Counted from the stretch's first letter, positions 52,445-61,433 are shown. The stretch is 64,000 bases of DNA from Candidatus Roizmanbacteria bacterium (GCA_016214055.1 JACRPE010000026.1:1-64000), one strand, 5' to 3'. The notes: a model not told the origin generated them from the sequence alone. Program-made: numbers and translations.

Positions 52445-52487
52445 AAAAAAAATCCAACCCCTCTCTTTGTGAGATTAATTGGTTGGA
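52445..52487 (-). terminator. Rho-independent terminator before the TasA operon
   Basis: On the minus strand TCCAACC (52481-52487) pairs with GGTTGGA (52453-52459), followed by eight Ts (52445-52452). It ends the transcript of the 52623 gene and isolates the TasA operon. The gap 52488-52622 also has an imperfect inverted repeat (TACTACAAG to CTTGTCAAGTAGTA) and otherwise nothing I can name. Confidence 0.75.
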
Positions 52488-52622
52488 CAAGTACACACAG
52501 ATCTATCAATCGCTATGTACATAACTTATGCAAATACTACAAGCTTTTGTAAAACTTGTCAAGTAGTAGTTTATACAGACGTAGAAAATATCCTTTTATA
52601 GCTCCAAATAACTATTACAAAC

Positions 52623-52847
52623 TTATGTAGATTTAACCAGGATTGTACTTTCAATTTTTCCTATTCGATTTTCATGGTCCTCAATCATGTCCCTATAACC
52701 AATAACCACCGTAATATCTTCCCGTAGTTTAGTAATTTCATGCAAAATGGCGTCTTTGAAGCCAATAACATCATTTCTTAATTCTTTCATTTCATCTTTC
52801 GTTGCAAAGACATCCTTAAGCTTTTTTACATCCGCATTCGTGATCAT
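52623..52847 (-). CDS. Small coiled-coil protein, unknown function
   Basis: 74 residues from ATG 52847 (MITNADVKKLKDVF). Charged and heptad-like throughout (FATKDEMKELRNDVIGFKDAILHEITKLREDI, IEDHENRIGKIES), so it should form a coiled coil. A promoter 7 bases before the chosen start rules out the hydrophobic 12-residue extension. Short coiled-coil proteins of this look are common in CPR genomes; no function is assigned. Confidence 0.65.
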   Translation of the reverse strand: MITNADVKKLKDVFATKDEMKELRNDVIGFKDAILHEITKLREDITVVIGYRDMIEDHENRIGKIESTILVKST

Positions 52848-52854
52848 AGGGTTA

Positions 52855-52883
52855 ATAATAAAATTAATAACAAATAAATACAA
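52855..52883 (-). promoter_or_regulatory. Promoter of the coiled-coil gene
   Basis: Minus strand TTGTAT (52878-52883), 17 bases, TATTAT (52855-52860), 7 bases, ATG at 52847. Confidence 0.5.
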
Positions 52884-52889
52884 CCGTTT

Positions 52890-55538
52890 TTACATTTTTC
52901 TCACCTCTTTCAATAGCTCAGCTATTGATTTTAATACTATTTCAGAGCGGTTATTATTCTTTTCATTGAAAGACTTTTCCGCAAGAAATAATCTGTTTTT
53001 AATTTCAACCATAATACTGACATTTAGACTTACGTTCTTACCTCTTTGTTTCATGAGGAGCAGGTAATTTTCGGTTGGCTCAATGCTCTTCTTAAAATTA
53101 TTCAAATCCATCTGTAATCTTGCGGGAAAGATGCCAAAAGAGTATGCGCCCATAGTTTTTTCGTAGAGGTTCTCCAATTTTTCTATGGCATAGAGAATTT
53201 TCGGTTTATCGCCATTTGCGACCTTTGTAAAAGCAGAGAAAAGTTGCTGATGGATTAAGAGAAATGTTGATTTTGACCTACCCAGATTTTGACTGCTCAA
53301 ATATTGCTTAGTGACTCCTAAATTAATTAATGACTTTGTTATTTCTATCTTTTTCAAGATCTTATTCTGGTCGGTTAAGTAAATAATCAATTCATCTAAA
53401 AGCGCTTGTGGTGAGGGCATGGGATAACCGGGAGACTGATCGTTAAATAAAACTTGATAAATATCAGTTTGGTTGCTGGGAGGATTCTGCGTGATTTCTC
53501 CCTCGATTCTGCTCCACACATCACTTTGCTGTCCCATTTCCCCGATAAGAATAGTATATCTACCCTTCGCAAGACCTGTTGCTTTTAATTGATATTCTCC
53601 GGGCGCGGCATTTTCGATAAAAATAAATCCGTCCTGTTCTTGATATAATTGGCCGGCATGTGCGACCTCCATCTCAGCAGGTGACAGCATGAGGAAAATG
53701 AGAGAAGGGGTTACTTTTGTTCCTTTACCCTCAACAATATTACTCTCAAGATAAGAAATATTTAAGTTTTCAAGTATTTTTTTTATTCCCTCTTTTGAAT
53801 ATATAAGTTCACCATGGTTTTTCGGTAAAACTGCAAAATTATTTCCCATTTTTGCATTCTCGGAAGCTACGGTGAAATCACCCATGAGATAAAGTGATTG
53901 AATTGGTCTTCCGTCAGGATAATAATCCAAAAGTTCATCCAGCGCTGTCCGTTTTTTTACAGTATATCCTGATATCGTGTTCCCTTTTTCTCCTACGAGT
54001 GCCATCAGTGTGCTAATTGGAGTAAGATTAAAAGGGAGAATATTGTTTTTTATTTTCATGTTGGATGTGGAGACATCGATATTGTTTAGCTTCAAATAAT
54101 CATTTATTGGTAAAAGATTTTGAGCTACGGGGAATTTTTCAGCTATGATCTGCTTGTTTGTCTTGATACCATCCCTATAAAGCTGTAGAACAAGTTGTTG
54201 TGCGAGCCAAAATACAGAATTATCCGTCTCAACCTCCCCGCCCTCAACAGTCTTATAAACTTTCGCCGTGCCTCCATGTGGAGAACCAACGGTTATTAAA
54301 TTATGAGTATTTGATGATCCATATTTTTGAACAAATATACGTCCCACTAGTCCGCCCAGTGAATGTCCAATAATATCTGGAGGTGATGAAAGATGTAGGT
54401 TATTTATGAATGTATTGAGGTCATCTGCGCTACTTTCAATATTTTTTCTCCAGTCGTAGGCGAATAAATAATAGTCTTTATTTTTTTCATACTCTAAATT
54501 ATCCAAGGTTTTTTCCAAGCCGTCATATTCATGCACGATTGGATTCAGTTTCCATTCCGGTTGGTTCACATACGTACCATGGAGGATGGATTCCTTATTC
54601 CAAGAGCCAAAGAGACCGGGAATTATGATGATGGGATTTTTTGGTACGGCGGTTGGTGTTGGTGAAGGAGAGGGGATTGGCAAAGGAAGAGGTGACGTCG
54701 TTAGATACAATCTCCACACACCACCTGCGGGTGATCCGTAATACAGACGAAGCTCTCCCGAAGTGGGAATGACCGAGGGGAAATATCCGGATATACCCAA
54801 TAAAGTTCTCCCTGACCAAGTAGTGTTGCACGATAGAGTGGATGTCTTTACATAACCCAATCCCTGAGGTGAGTGAAAAAAGAGATAGTATTCATTTTCA
54901 TATTTGATTATGGAGCGTGGTACGGTGTCACCGGTGAGAAAGGGACTACCGCTACACTCATTATACGTAACTCCATCCGATGATGTAGCCATACCCATAT
55001 CCCACGTAGCGCCGAGCGCGGAATAAAACAAGTAGTAGGTATTATTTTCAAACCACACAACTGGTGAAGTCGTACCATTCACTCCCCAATGTTTCCCAGG
55101 AATGAGCACTTCTTGAATAGTTGAATTATCAAAATTCCCGTTTGTTTGAGAAATCCTCATTATGCGGGTATTACTGCCCGGAGGCGTAGTCGCAAAGTAT
55201 AGATATTTAGGGTTTCCGTTTAGATAGTAAGGGTCGCTTGTGTCCTGATTACCGAGAAACGAATAATAAGCACTGCCGGTCCAAAATAATCCATCGTTTG
55301 AGGTTGCTTTTGCAATACGAAGACCACTGCCTAAACTGCTGTACCACATAGAGTATGATGAATCATTTTCTTTTACGACCTGTCCCTGTAATGCGCCTAT
55401 CTCATTCCAGCCCGAATAATGTGAGGTAACGGGTAGAGGGTTTGAAGGATATGAAGTGAATGGTTCAAAGGCATAAATATTATTTGAGAGAATTATGATT
55501 AAGAATAAAAGAATAAAAATAGATAATAACCTCTTCAT
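52890..55538 (-). CDS. Secreted lipase-like alpha/beta hydrolase with N-terminal propeller-like domain
   Basis: 882 residues. Signal peptide (1-23); residues about 25-280 have repeated SSLGSGLRIAKATSNDG, MGMATSSDGVTYNECSG and LGYVKTSTL strands that look like the blades of a GH43-like propeller; a Pro/Thr linker; then an LCAT/PGAP1-type hydrolase: NPIIIIPGLFGSW, the nucleophile elbow DIIGHSLGGLVGR and VGSPHGGTAKVY. The C-terminal 200 residues are helical. Likely a cell-surface esterase or lipase acting on host or environmental lipids (inference). No partner genes confirm a substrate. Confidence 0.8.
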   Translation of the reverse strand: MKRLLSIFILLFLIIILSNNIYAFEPFTSYPSNPLPVTSHYSGWNEIGALQGQVVKENDSSYSMWYSSLGSGLRIAKATSNDGLFWTGSAYYSFLGNQDTSDPYYLNGNPKYLYFATTPPGSNTRIMRISQTNGNFDNSTIQEVLIPGKHWGVNGTTSPVVWFENNTYYLFYSALGATWDMGMATSSDGVTYNECSGSPFLTGDTVPRSIIKYENEYYLFFHSPQGLGYVKTSTLSCNTTWSGRTLLGISGYFPSVIPTSGELRLYYGSPAGGVWRLYLTTSPLPLPIPSPSPTPTAVPKNPIIIIPGLFGSWNKESILHGTYVNQPEWKLNPIVHEYDGLEKTLDNLEYEKNKDYYLFAYDWRKNIESSADDLNTFINNLHLSSPPDIIGHSLGGLVGRIFVQKYGSSNTHNLITVGSPHGGTAKVYKTVEGGEVETDNSVFWLAQQLVLQLYRDGIKTNKQIIAEKFPVAQNLLPINDYLKLNNIDVSTSNMKIKNNILPFNLTPISTLMALVGEKGNTISGYTVKKRTALDELLDYYPDGRPIQSLYLMGDFTVASENAKMGNNFAVLPKNHGELIYSKEGIKKILENLNISYLESNIVEGKGTKVTPSLIFLMLSPAEMEVAHAGQLYQEQDGFIFIENAAPGEYQLKATGLAKGRYTILIGEMGQQSDVWSRIEGEITQNPPSNQTDIYQVLFNDQSPGYPMPSPQALLDELIIYLTDQNKILKKIEITKSLINLGVTKQYLSSQNLGRSKSTFLLIHQQLFSAFTKVANGDKPKILYAIEKLENLYEKTMGAYSFGIFPARLQMDLNNFKKSIEPTENYLLLMKQRGKNVSLNVSIMVEIKNRLFLAEKSFNEKNNNRSEIVLKSIAELLKEVRKM

Positions 55539-55595
55539 TCCTTCTTTTTAATACCGTCACAAAAAAAGCACCAGGGACTATACACAACAATTTGC

Positions 55596-56549
55596 CTATT
55601 TTTTCTTGATATAAAGCTCCAAAATAGAGCCATAGTACTTGAGGTTTAAAAGAGGGTAAAAGAGTCTGGCAATACACTTGTCAAAAATCAAATATTTTAT
55701 GAAAGATATTATTATAGATAGCCTGTTCTTAAAGCTAGTGGGAGCGTCCTGACGGTCCAAGTTTAACCGCGTCGGTTGAATTTGGCCCGCTGTGACAGCC
55801 ACACCTGCGTTATTATCTACTCTTTTTAGTAGAGATTTTAATATTCCCATCAAATGTTCAGGGTAGCTGTATGTAGAAATATATTTAAAGTTATATTTAT
55901 CAGGAAGAATTTTTCTTAAACTATCTCTTGAAAAAATCCAAAGATGATCAGGTGGTGTTAGAAAAGTGTAATTATCTTTTTCTGCTCGATATAGGTGACT
56001 ATCTAGGTTTGGAGTTTCTATGTAAAGAATGCCGCCGGGCGCTAATAATTTGCAAGTCATTTGTAATACTTCTCGGGGGTTTGGAACATGTTCGATGACG
56101 TGAATAAGAGTTATAAAATCGTATTTTCTTTTTTTATTATTTCGAAAAAACTGTTCAAATGTAACATTATGAAGTGACTCAATTAATTGATTAATTGAGT
56201 CACTTGCGAGTACCCTGTTTGGTTCGATGCCCGTGACTTTCAGCCCTTTCTTTCTTGCTTCATCGAGAAAGTATCCATACCCTGACCCAATATCAAGTAT
56301 TGTTAAACCTTCTGGATTGAATTTAACAAGCTTTTTTAAAATTGTTCGAGCCCTTTCTCTGATTGGCTGTTCATTGGTACAACCTGCGGTGTACTGAAAA
56401 GTCTTTTTATAGTAGTCGTCTAATTGCTTTTTACTTGGCTTAGGATGGAGGAAAAGAGTCTTGCATTTACTGCACAAATAGTAGTGATATATATCGCGAG
56501 TATTTTTAAGTTTTGAATTCGTATTACAAAGAGGACACAAGGGCTTCAT
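55596..56549 (-). CDS. Zinc-ribbon SAM-dependent methyltransferase
   Basis: 317 residues. N-terminal zinc ribbon CPLCNTNSKL...CSKC (Cys5, Cys8, Cys26, Cys29), then a class I methyltransferase with LDIGSGYGYFLDEA (85-98) and VIEHVPNP (151-158). The C-terminal part holds a GC-rich 26-residue insertion (about 246-271), and residues about 115-128 are encoded by a long palindrome. The family often modifies sugars or lipids in surface glycan clusters, in keeping with the neighbouring GT genes. It is divergent from a related methyltransferase at 56656. Confidence 0.82.
   Translation of the reverse strand: MKPLCPLCNTNSKLKNTRDIYHYYLCSKCKTLFLHPKPSKKQLDDYYKKTFQYTAGCTNEQPIRERARTILKKLVKFNPEGLTILDIGSGYGYFLDEARKKGLKVTGIEPNRVLASDSINQLIESLHNVTFEQFFRNNKKRKYDFITLIHVIEHVPNPREVLQMTCKLLAPGGILYIETPNLDSHLYRAEKDNYTFLTPPDHLWIFSRDSLRKILPDKYNFKYISTYSYPEHLMGILKSLLKRVDNNAGVAVTAGQIQPTRLNLDRQDAPTSFKNRLSIIISFIKYLIFDKCIARLFYPLLNLKYYGSILELYIKKK
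55737..55814 (-). repeat. GC-rich in-frame insertion in the methyltransferase gene
   Basis: By hand count 42 of the 70 bases at 55741-55810 are G or C (60%), against a clearly AT-rich gene. It encodes NNAGVAVTAGQIQPTRLNLD and a few more residues, none of which looks like methyltransferase sequence. It contains short inverted repeats (AACCG-ACG-CGGTT). Confidence 0.5.
56172..56205 (+). repeat. 34-base palindrome inside the methyltransferase gene
   Basis: AAGTGACTCAATTAAT (56172-56187), TG, ATTAATTGAGTCACTT (56190-56205): 16-bp perfect arms and a 2-base centre, wholly within coding sequence. Confidence 0.9.
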
Positions 56550-56593
56550 GTGGAGAGTATCGGCAGTATGTTATGAAAGCGCCAGAGTTTATA

Positions 56594-56602
56594 TGCTACA
56601 AT
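56594..56602 (+). promoter_or_regulatory. Extended -10 upstream of the second methyltransferase
   Basis: TGCTACAAT, the same nonamer seen at 45113 and 60630. It is 14 bases before a possible TTG start at 56617 and 53 bases before the preferred ATG at 56656. Confidence 0.4.
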
Positions 56603-56655
56603 TATGATAAATCGGGTTGATAGAGCAGTATAATTTTATCGATAGTACTTTGCCT

Positions 56656-57522
56656 ATGAAATGCTTACTTTGCGGGAAAAAAACGGGAAAAATCATGAAG
56701 GTTGTAGACGGAGTTCAAATCTTCGAGTGTGAGAATTGCCAACTAGGATTTGTTGATCAAGCAAAGTTCATAAAACAAAACTTAAATAGTCAATATCAGC
56801 TCAAAGAATATAAAAAGGAGGAGAAAATGATTGTTTCCCGTTTAGGTCCTATCGTCGACAATATTGTAAGATATAAAAGTTCAGGTTCCGTCTTAGAAAT
56901 TGGTCCGGGGCATGGATTGTTAAGCTCACTTCTTTTGAAAAGTGGAAATTTTAATTTAGATGTTGTTGAACCGAGTTTAACCCCTCACTATTTGCCAAAA
57001 AAGTCATTCACTTTACACAAACTTGATTTGGATGGATTTCTCAAAATAAATAAAAAGAAATTTGATCTTGTCATCATGTTTGATGTCATCGAGCATCTTA
57101 AGGATCCGTTCGCTTCATTATTTAAGATTATAAAAATCATAAACGAGGGCGGAGCTCTTGTCATTCAAACCCCCAATTACCAGAGCCTCATGCAATGGAT
57201 GACTAAGAAATGGTCCTGGTGGATGATAGAGGACCACAAATGGTTCTTCAGCCCATTGTCACTTCGAAAAGCACTGAGAAAGAATGGGTTAAGTGAAGTA
57301 TATAGTCGTACATACGAAGACTTGATTGATTTAAAAAAAAATCTTGATGGGAACTATACTTTCTTAAAAAATACATATATACGTAAGATTGCAAAAGCCA
57401 TTTTTTTTACCATATTCATTCCATTTTATTTTAGTACGCGAAAATTATTTTGGAAGCTGGGAAAGGGAGGTCTCATCCTAGTAATAGCGCGTTTGGATGC
57501 TATTAATAATGGAGACGATTAA
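56656..57522 (+). CDS. Second zinc-ribbon SAM-dependent methyltransferase
   Basis: 288 residues from ATG 56656 (MKCLLCGKKTGK); a TTG at 56617 would add 13 residues. Zinc ribbon CLLCGKK and CENCQLGF, class I motif LEIGPGHGLLSSLL, and LVIMFDVIEHLKDPFASL. The last 40 residues are hydrophobic (FFTIFIPFYF). It is of the same family as the gene at 55596 but not closely related. Its 3' end overlaps the convergent DUF2142 gene by 45 bases. Confidence 0.8.
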   Translation: MKCLLCGKKTGKIMKVVDGVQIFECENCQLGFVDQAKFIKQNLNSQYQLKEYKKEEKMIVSRLGPIVDNIVRYKSSGSVLEIGPGHGLLSSLLLKSGNFNLDVVEPSLTPHYLPKKSFTLHKLDLDGFLKINKKKFDLVIMFDVIEHLKDPFASLFKIIKIINEGGALVIQTPNYQSLMQWMTKKWSWWMIEDHKWFFSPLSLRKALRKNGLSEVYSRTYEDLIDLKKNLDGNYTFLKNTYIRKIAKAIFFTIFIPFYFSTRKLFWKLGKGGLILVIARLDAINNGDD

Positions 57523-58845
57523 AAGAAAGAGTACAAATACCAATACTATTTTCATCCACTTAGGAAGTATCCATTTTGGCGAACACCACCTCAATTGTAC
57601 GAAGCCCAATAATATAAATGGAAGAAGGCTTATAAAATATCTTCCCTGCGTACCGTCTATCACGGGGGATCCTACCGTCTTCCAGTTTAGATAAAAGATC
57701 GTCAGCATGAATGAGTAAGTTAAAAATACACTTCCCAATATAAGCATGATTTGCCAGGGGTTCATTCGTTCACTCTTTTCAAGATTTATAGAGCAGATAA
57801 GATAAATAGAGGCAAATAGATATAAAACATATACCCACCAAGCCATAGAATAATCCAACCAGCCGAAGATACCAATAAGTCCCTGCAAGTGGAATTTTGA
57901 CAAGCGCAGACTCGATTGCATGAAATTCTGTAAGTAATTGATGGGATGGTTGAGAATATACTGGACTTGTTGAGCAGGGTTCACTCCTTTTGGATGATGG
58001 GAATAGCGCGATGCAGAAATGAAGAATGTTGATTTAATTAAAAAATAACCCGCTAATAATATTACCAACACGAATATTATTTTTTTGACATATTGAGAAA
58101 AGCTACCTGCAATTTTTTTATAAGGAATAAGAAAAATAAGGAGGAGCATAGGCTCAAAGGAAAGCTTCATGATAAGAAATAATAAGAACGTTCCCCCAAG
58201 CGCAGTCAACTCAGGTAATGACAGTTTTCGTTTCTGCAAAAGGTTTAAAATTAATACAAACAAACTAAATCCCATCATGCACTGCATCGCATCGTAGTTG
58301 TACCCGGTGATTTGATGGATAAGCATGGGGAGAGAAAATACAAATAGCAAAATTGGTTTGAATGCTTGGGGAATTTTCTTATAGAGAAATATCATCCAGA
58401 CAAAAGCCAAGAGAAACATGGAGAGTCTTCCCATAAAAAAAGTCAGATATGCATTCAATTGAAATAATCGGGCGATACTAATTCCAACGGCATAAGGGAT
58501 GTATGATGTCGCGGGCAACATAAACTGTCCCCATGTCGACTCATTTACGAGTTTATATGCGTCTTTATCTGCAAATGGAGAGCGGATATACCAGCGGGTA
58601 TAGAACTTGATGCGAGGGTGATACGGAATTTTATTCAAGAGCGGATCGTGCACAAGCTCGTAGTATTGCTTCTCGATGGGGAGGACCCCATCTTTATTTG
58701 TCAGAAATATTTTTCCATGACTTAGGAGAATAGTTCGAATAAAGTGACCGTGCTCATCGGGCTTTTGCAATGGGGGTACAACGAACGTAAAAGCCAAGCC
58801 TAATATGAAAATGTAGAGAAAAACAATCTTTGCTGTTAAGCTCAT
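57478..58845 (-). CDS. DUF2142-like polytopic membrane protein
   Basis: 455 residues, about ten to twelve membrane segments. VVPPLQKPDEHGHFIRTILLSHGKI (about 22-46) matches the P-x-x-x-P-D-E-x-x-H-F start of DUF2142 (PF09913), a GT-C-like fold with acidic residues in the first outer loop, and DAMQCMMGFSLFV follows later. It is probably a polyprenyl-phosphate-sugar-using glycosyltransferase of the envelope (inference). It starts one base after the radical SAM stop, yet has its own TGCTATAAT 8 bases before the ATG. Confidence 0.75.
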   Translation of the reverse strand: MSLTAKIVFLYIFILGLAFTFVVPPLQKPDEHGHFIRTILLSHGKIFLTNKDGVLPIEKQYYELVHDPLLNKIPYHPRIKFYTRWYIRSPFADKDAYKLVNESTWGQFMLPATSYIPYAVGISIARLFQLNAYLTFFMGRLSMFLLAFVWMIFLYKKIPQAFKPILLFVFSLPMLIHQITGYNYDAMQCMMGFSLFVLILNLLQKRKLSLPELTALGGTFLLFLIMKLSFEPMLLLIFLIPYKKIAGSFSQYVKKIIFVLVILLAGYFLIKSTFFISASRYSHHPKGVNPAQQVQYILNHPINYLQNFMQSSLRLSKFHLQGLIGIFGWLDYSMAWWVYVLYLFASIYLICSINLEKSERMNPWQIMLILGSVFLTYSFMLTIFYLNWKTVGSPVIDGTQGRYFISLLPFILLGFVQLRWCSPKWILPKWMKIVLVFVLFLLIVSIINSIQTRYY

Positions 58846-58846
58846 T

Positions 58847-60541
58847 TTATCCTATTATAGCAATATTTTGATGGTTGGAAAAGGTAACGGCATTTGGTAA
58901 TTCACGCTTCTCTTTAGATGCAAACAGAACGTCAAAATTTATGTTGTACTTAGTCATTCTTTCAAGAAGAAGAGCTATTTTATCTGTGTTTGGGTTGTGT
59001 TGGAGGGCTTGATAATATTCGAAAGTAGCCAATCCCGCATCTTGAAAACCCCTTTTAAACAAAATTTCCATGAGATATGCGAGCTCGGAGATTCCCTGCA
59101 CGATATTAATAGATGATCTTAACTCTTCTGGAATGATGTTTCGTATCGTTTCTAACTTTTCATCAAATGTTTGCCACGGTATCATCTGAACAGTCTCAAG
59201 AGGTGTATGGGGACTTGCAAGGAGCGGCATAAAATGGAGGTTAACTTTTGGGTTAGGAATATTTTTACTTTTAGCATAAGTAAGTGTATCTTGAGCAAGA
59301 TCAGAGAAATATTTCAAATCATCTTCAGTTTCACCGGGTATACCCACTATTCCATAGAGACTGATCGTCGGAACACCCTTGTCTAAAGCGGCATGAATTG
59401 CGTTTAAAAGCACCTCTTCTTTGATAGTTTTTTTGAGCACACTTTCTCTTAATTGAGGGGATGCCTCAGGCGCCAAGAGAACCTTATCTGGTGTTTCATG
59501 TTCAAGAATACGAAATATATCTTCAGGCCTATCGGCTGATAAGATGGGTTGAAGATCCAACGACAGCGCCTCATCTATAATATTTCCAACGCTGTATTTT
59601 GTGCGAGCCTCCTTATAAAAATAACCCGAAGCTGCGGCAGATATTATAGATATTTGAGTTGCACCGTGTTCTTTGAATAATCTCATATGTTCTACCAAGT
59701 CGCTAAAGCGTCGTTGTTGAAATGAGTGTGTATGGCCGTATTGACAGAATCTACACTCACTACCATGTTGACACCCCTTATTTATTACAAGTGAAGCATT
59801 TCCATCCCGTATAATCGAACTTCCGGGGATATACCGTTGATTGTTATATTTTAATTTTGCGGCGGGGATTGGTTCAACGGGGAGAAATACAGATACGAAT
59901 ACTCCCGGTATATCTAAGTTTTTTATAAAATTAAGGCGGGTATTTCTGTCAAGACCTGTTGTTCTGCTCCATGCGTCCGAAACTTGTAATAACACCTCTT
60001 CTCCATCACCGACAACTATAACATCACCAAAAGGCGCAAAGGGTAAGGGGTTTACCATACCTTCACCTCCCAATATCACCAGAGGGTCAGTATTTCCTCG
60101 ATGCATACCTAGCGGTTCAATTCCACTTGTTTTTATTGCGCCCATCATTTCAGCAAACTGCAACGGATTCGTGACTGAAATTCCTATGACATCAAATGAC
60201 TTAATATTTTTTCCTTGAATCTCTTGCACTCCTTGCGACTGCATCTCTACGCCGTAATTGGCCATTTTATTTAATAAATCATCATCAGGTAGAAATCCCC
60301 GATCACAGTAAAATTTTTTAGAGTGTGAATTGACGTGGTGATACAGTGAGTCAATGGCATTCGGCCTCATGAGTTGTGCCTGGTCCGGAGACCAGTTACG
60401 GCCAATGTCCAACATAACCATCGAATGCTTTCGACTGGAAATATCGTATTGATAGAGAGGGGTCTCCCTGCTTCGTAGCGAAGATCTAAATTCTGAATAT
60501 TCTTCTTCTGTAAATTGTTTAAGAGCTTCGGGTGTTACCAT
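58847..60541 (-). CDS. B12-binding-type radical SAM protein with a CX5CX2C cluster motif
   Basis: 564 residues. An N-terminal region resembling the cobalamin-binding domain of YgiQ/TIGR03960-type enzymes (VIGISVTNPLQFAEMM, VILGGEGMVNPLPFAPFGDVIVVGDGEE), then the radical SAM barrel. The cluster motif reads CQHGSECRFC, that is C-x5-C-x2-C rather than C-x3-C-x2-C. GIVGIPGETEDDL is the usual late barrel motif. The substrate is unknown. It sits among envelope genes but may be unrelated to them. Confidence 0.8.
   Translation of the reverse strand: MVTPEALKQFTEEEYSEFRSSLRSRETPLYQYDISSRKHSMVMLDIGRNWSPDQAQLMRPNAIDSLYHHVNSHSKKFYCDRGFLPDDDLLNKMANYGVEMQSQGVQEIQGKNIKSFDVIGISVTNPLQFAEMMGAIKTSGIEPLGMHRGNTDPLVILGGEGMVNPLPFAPFGDVIVVGDGEEVLLQVSDAWSRTTGLDRNTRLNFIKNLDIPGVFVSVFLPVEPIPAAKLKYNNQRYIPGSSIIRDGNASLVINKGCQHGSECRFCQYGHTHSFQQRRFSDLVEHMRLFKEHGATQISIISAAASGYFYKEARTKYSVGNIIDEALSLDLQPILSADRPEDIFRILEHETPDKVLLAPEASPQLRESVLKKTIKEEVLLNAIHAALDKGVPTISLYGIVGIPGETEDDLKYFSDLAQDTLTYAKSKNIPNPKVNLHFMPLLASPHTPLETVQMIPWQTFDEKLETIRNIIPEELRSSINIVQGISELAYLMEILFKRGFQDAGLATFEYYQALQHNPNTDKIALLLERMTKYNINFDVLFASKEKRELPNAVTFSNHQNIAIIG
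58854..58862 (-). promoter_or_regulatory. Extended -10 of the DUF2142 gene
   Basis: TGCTATAAT on the minus strand, 8 bases before the ATG at 58845, within the last codons of the radical SAM gene. Confidence 0.5.
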
Positions 60542-60608
60542 AATGATATAGTTTGAACCATTTATTATATCACAAATTCACCGAACAACCTATAATAATT
60601 AGCTGGAA

Positions 60609-60638
60609 TTGATGTTTAAATTACTCATTTGCTACAAT
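60609..60638 (+). promoter_or_regulatory. GT2 gene promoter
   Basis: TTGATG (60609-60614), 18 bases, TACAAT (60633-60638) with TGC directly before it (extended -10), 6 bases, ATG at 60645. Confidence 0.6.
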
Positions 60639-60644
60639 AGAGAC

Positions 60645-61433
60645 ATGAATAAAATCAGGATATCCCTTCTCATGATCACGAAAAACTCGGGGGAGCTTCT
60701 TGAGAAATCCCTACAATCGGTCAAGGGTTTAGTTGATGAGATGTTAATCGTCGATGATAATTCAAACGATGATACCCTCAATATTTCTCGAAAATATAAA
60801 GCTAAAATATATAAGCGGCATGATGAAAATTTGGGAAGCCAGAGGGCGTATGGATTAGCAAAATGTAAAGGAGACTGGGTTCTTATGCTTGATGCGGATG
60901 AGGTTATCTCAACAAAACTTAAAGACGAGCTTGCTTCGGTCATTTCATTCCCGCGCAATGACATTTTCGGCTACTACATTCATTATCAAAATCACTTCTT
61001 AGGGAAGCCGATTTATTACGGAGGAGAAGATTATAAAATATTAAGGCTGTTTAAGAAAAACGCAGCATACATTCCTGAAAACCTCATCCATGAGCATGTA
61101 AAGGTTGATGGCCAGATTGGTGAGTTGAAGGGAAAGATTTATCATTACTCATATCGCACACTACAACAAACATTTACGAAATTCACCGATTATGCAAAGC
61201 GAGAAGCAACTAGAAAACTTGGGTCAGGAGAAAAAACGAGTCTCAAAAAAATTATTTTCTATCCCTTTCATATGTTTTGGGCCAGATATATCAAAGACCA
61301 CGGTTACAAAGATTTTTCACTTCGCATTCTTCTTGATCTTGGCTTTGCCTATATGGAGTGGCTTACTTATGTATTTATGCTCTTTTATAAGGATGAATCC
61401 AAGAAAGACAAATACAAACATCCAATTGGCTAA
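60645..61433 (+). CDS. Family 2 glycosyltransferase (WaaE/KdtX-like)
   Basis: 262 residues from ATG 60645 (MNKIRISLLMITKN); the promoter 6 bases upstream excludes the longer frame from 60609. GT-A fold: ISLLMITKNSGELLEKSL, VDEMLIVDDNSNDDT, and the metal motif MLDADEVIS. NLIHEHVKVDG and IYHYSYRTLQQTFTKFTDYA match the LPS core glucosyltransferase-like subgroup. The last 39 codons overlap the convergent YfhO gene by 117 bases. Confidence 0.88.
   Translation: MNKIRISLLMITKNSGELLEKSLQSVKGLVDEMLIVDDNSNDDTLNISRKYKAKIYKRHDENLGSQRAYGLAKCKGDWVLMLDADEVISTKLKDELASVISFPRNDIFGYYIHYQNHFLGKPIYYGGEDYKILRLFKKNAAYIPENLIHEHVKVDGQIGELKGKIYHYSYRTLQQTFTKFTDYAKREATRKLGSGEKTSLKKIIFYPFHMFWARYIKDHGYKDFSLRILLDLGFAYMEWLTYVFMLFYKDESKKDKYKHPIG

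Noticed and set aside
56604-56633. Nine-codon leader peptide before the second methyltransferase
   Set aside because: Short frames of this length are expected by chance; no regulatory codons or hairpin.
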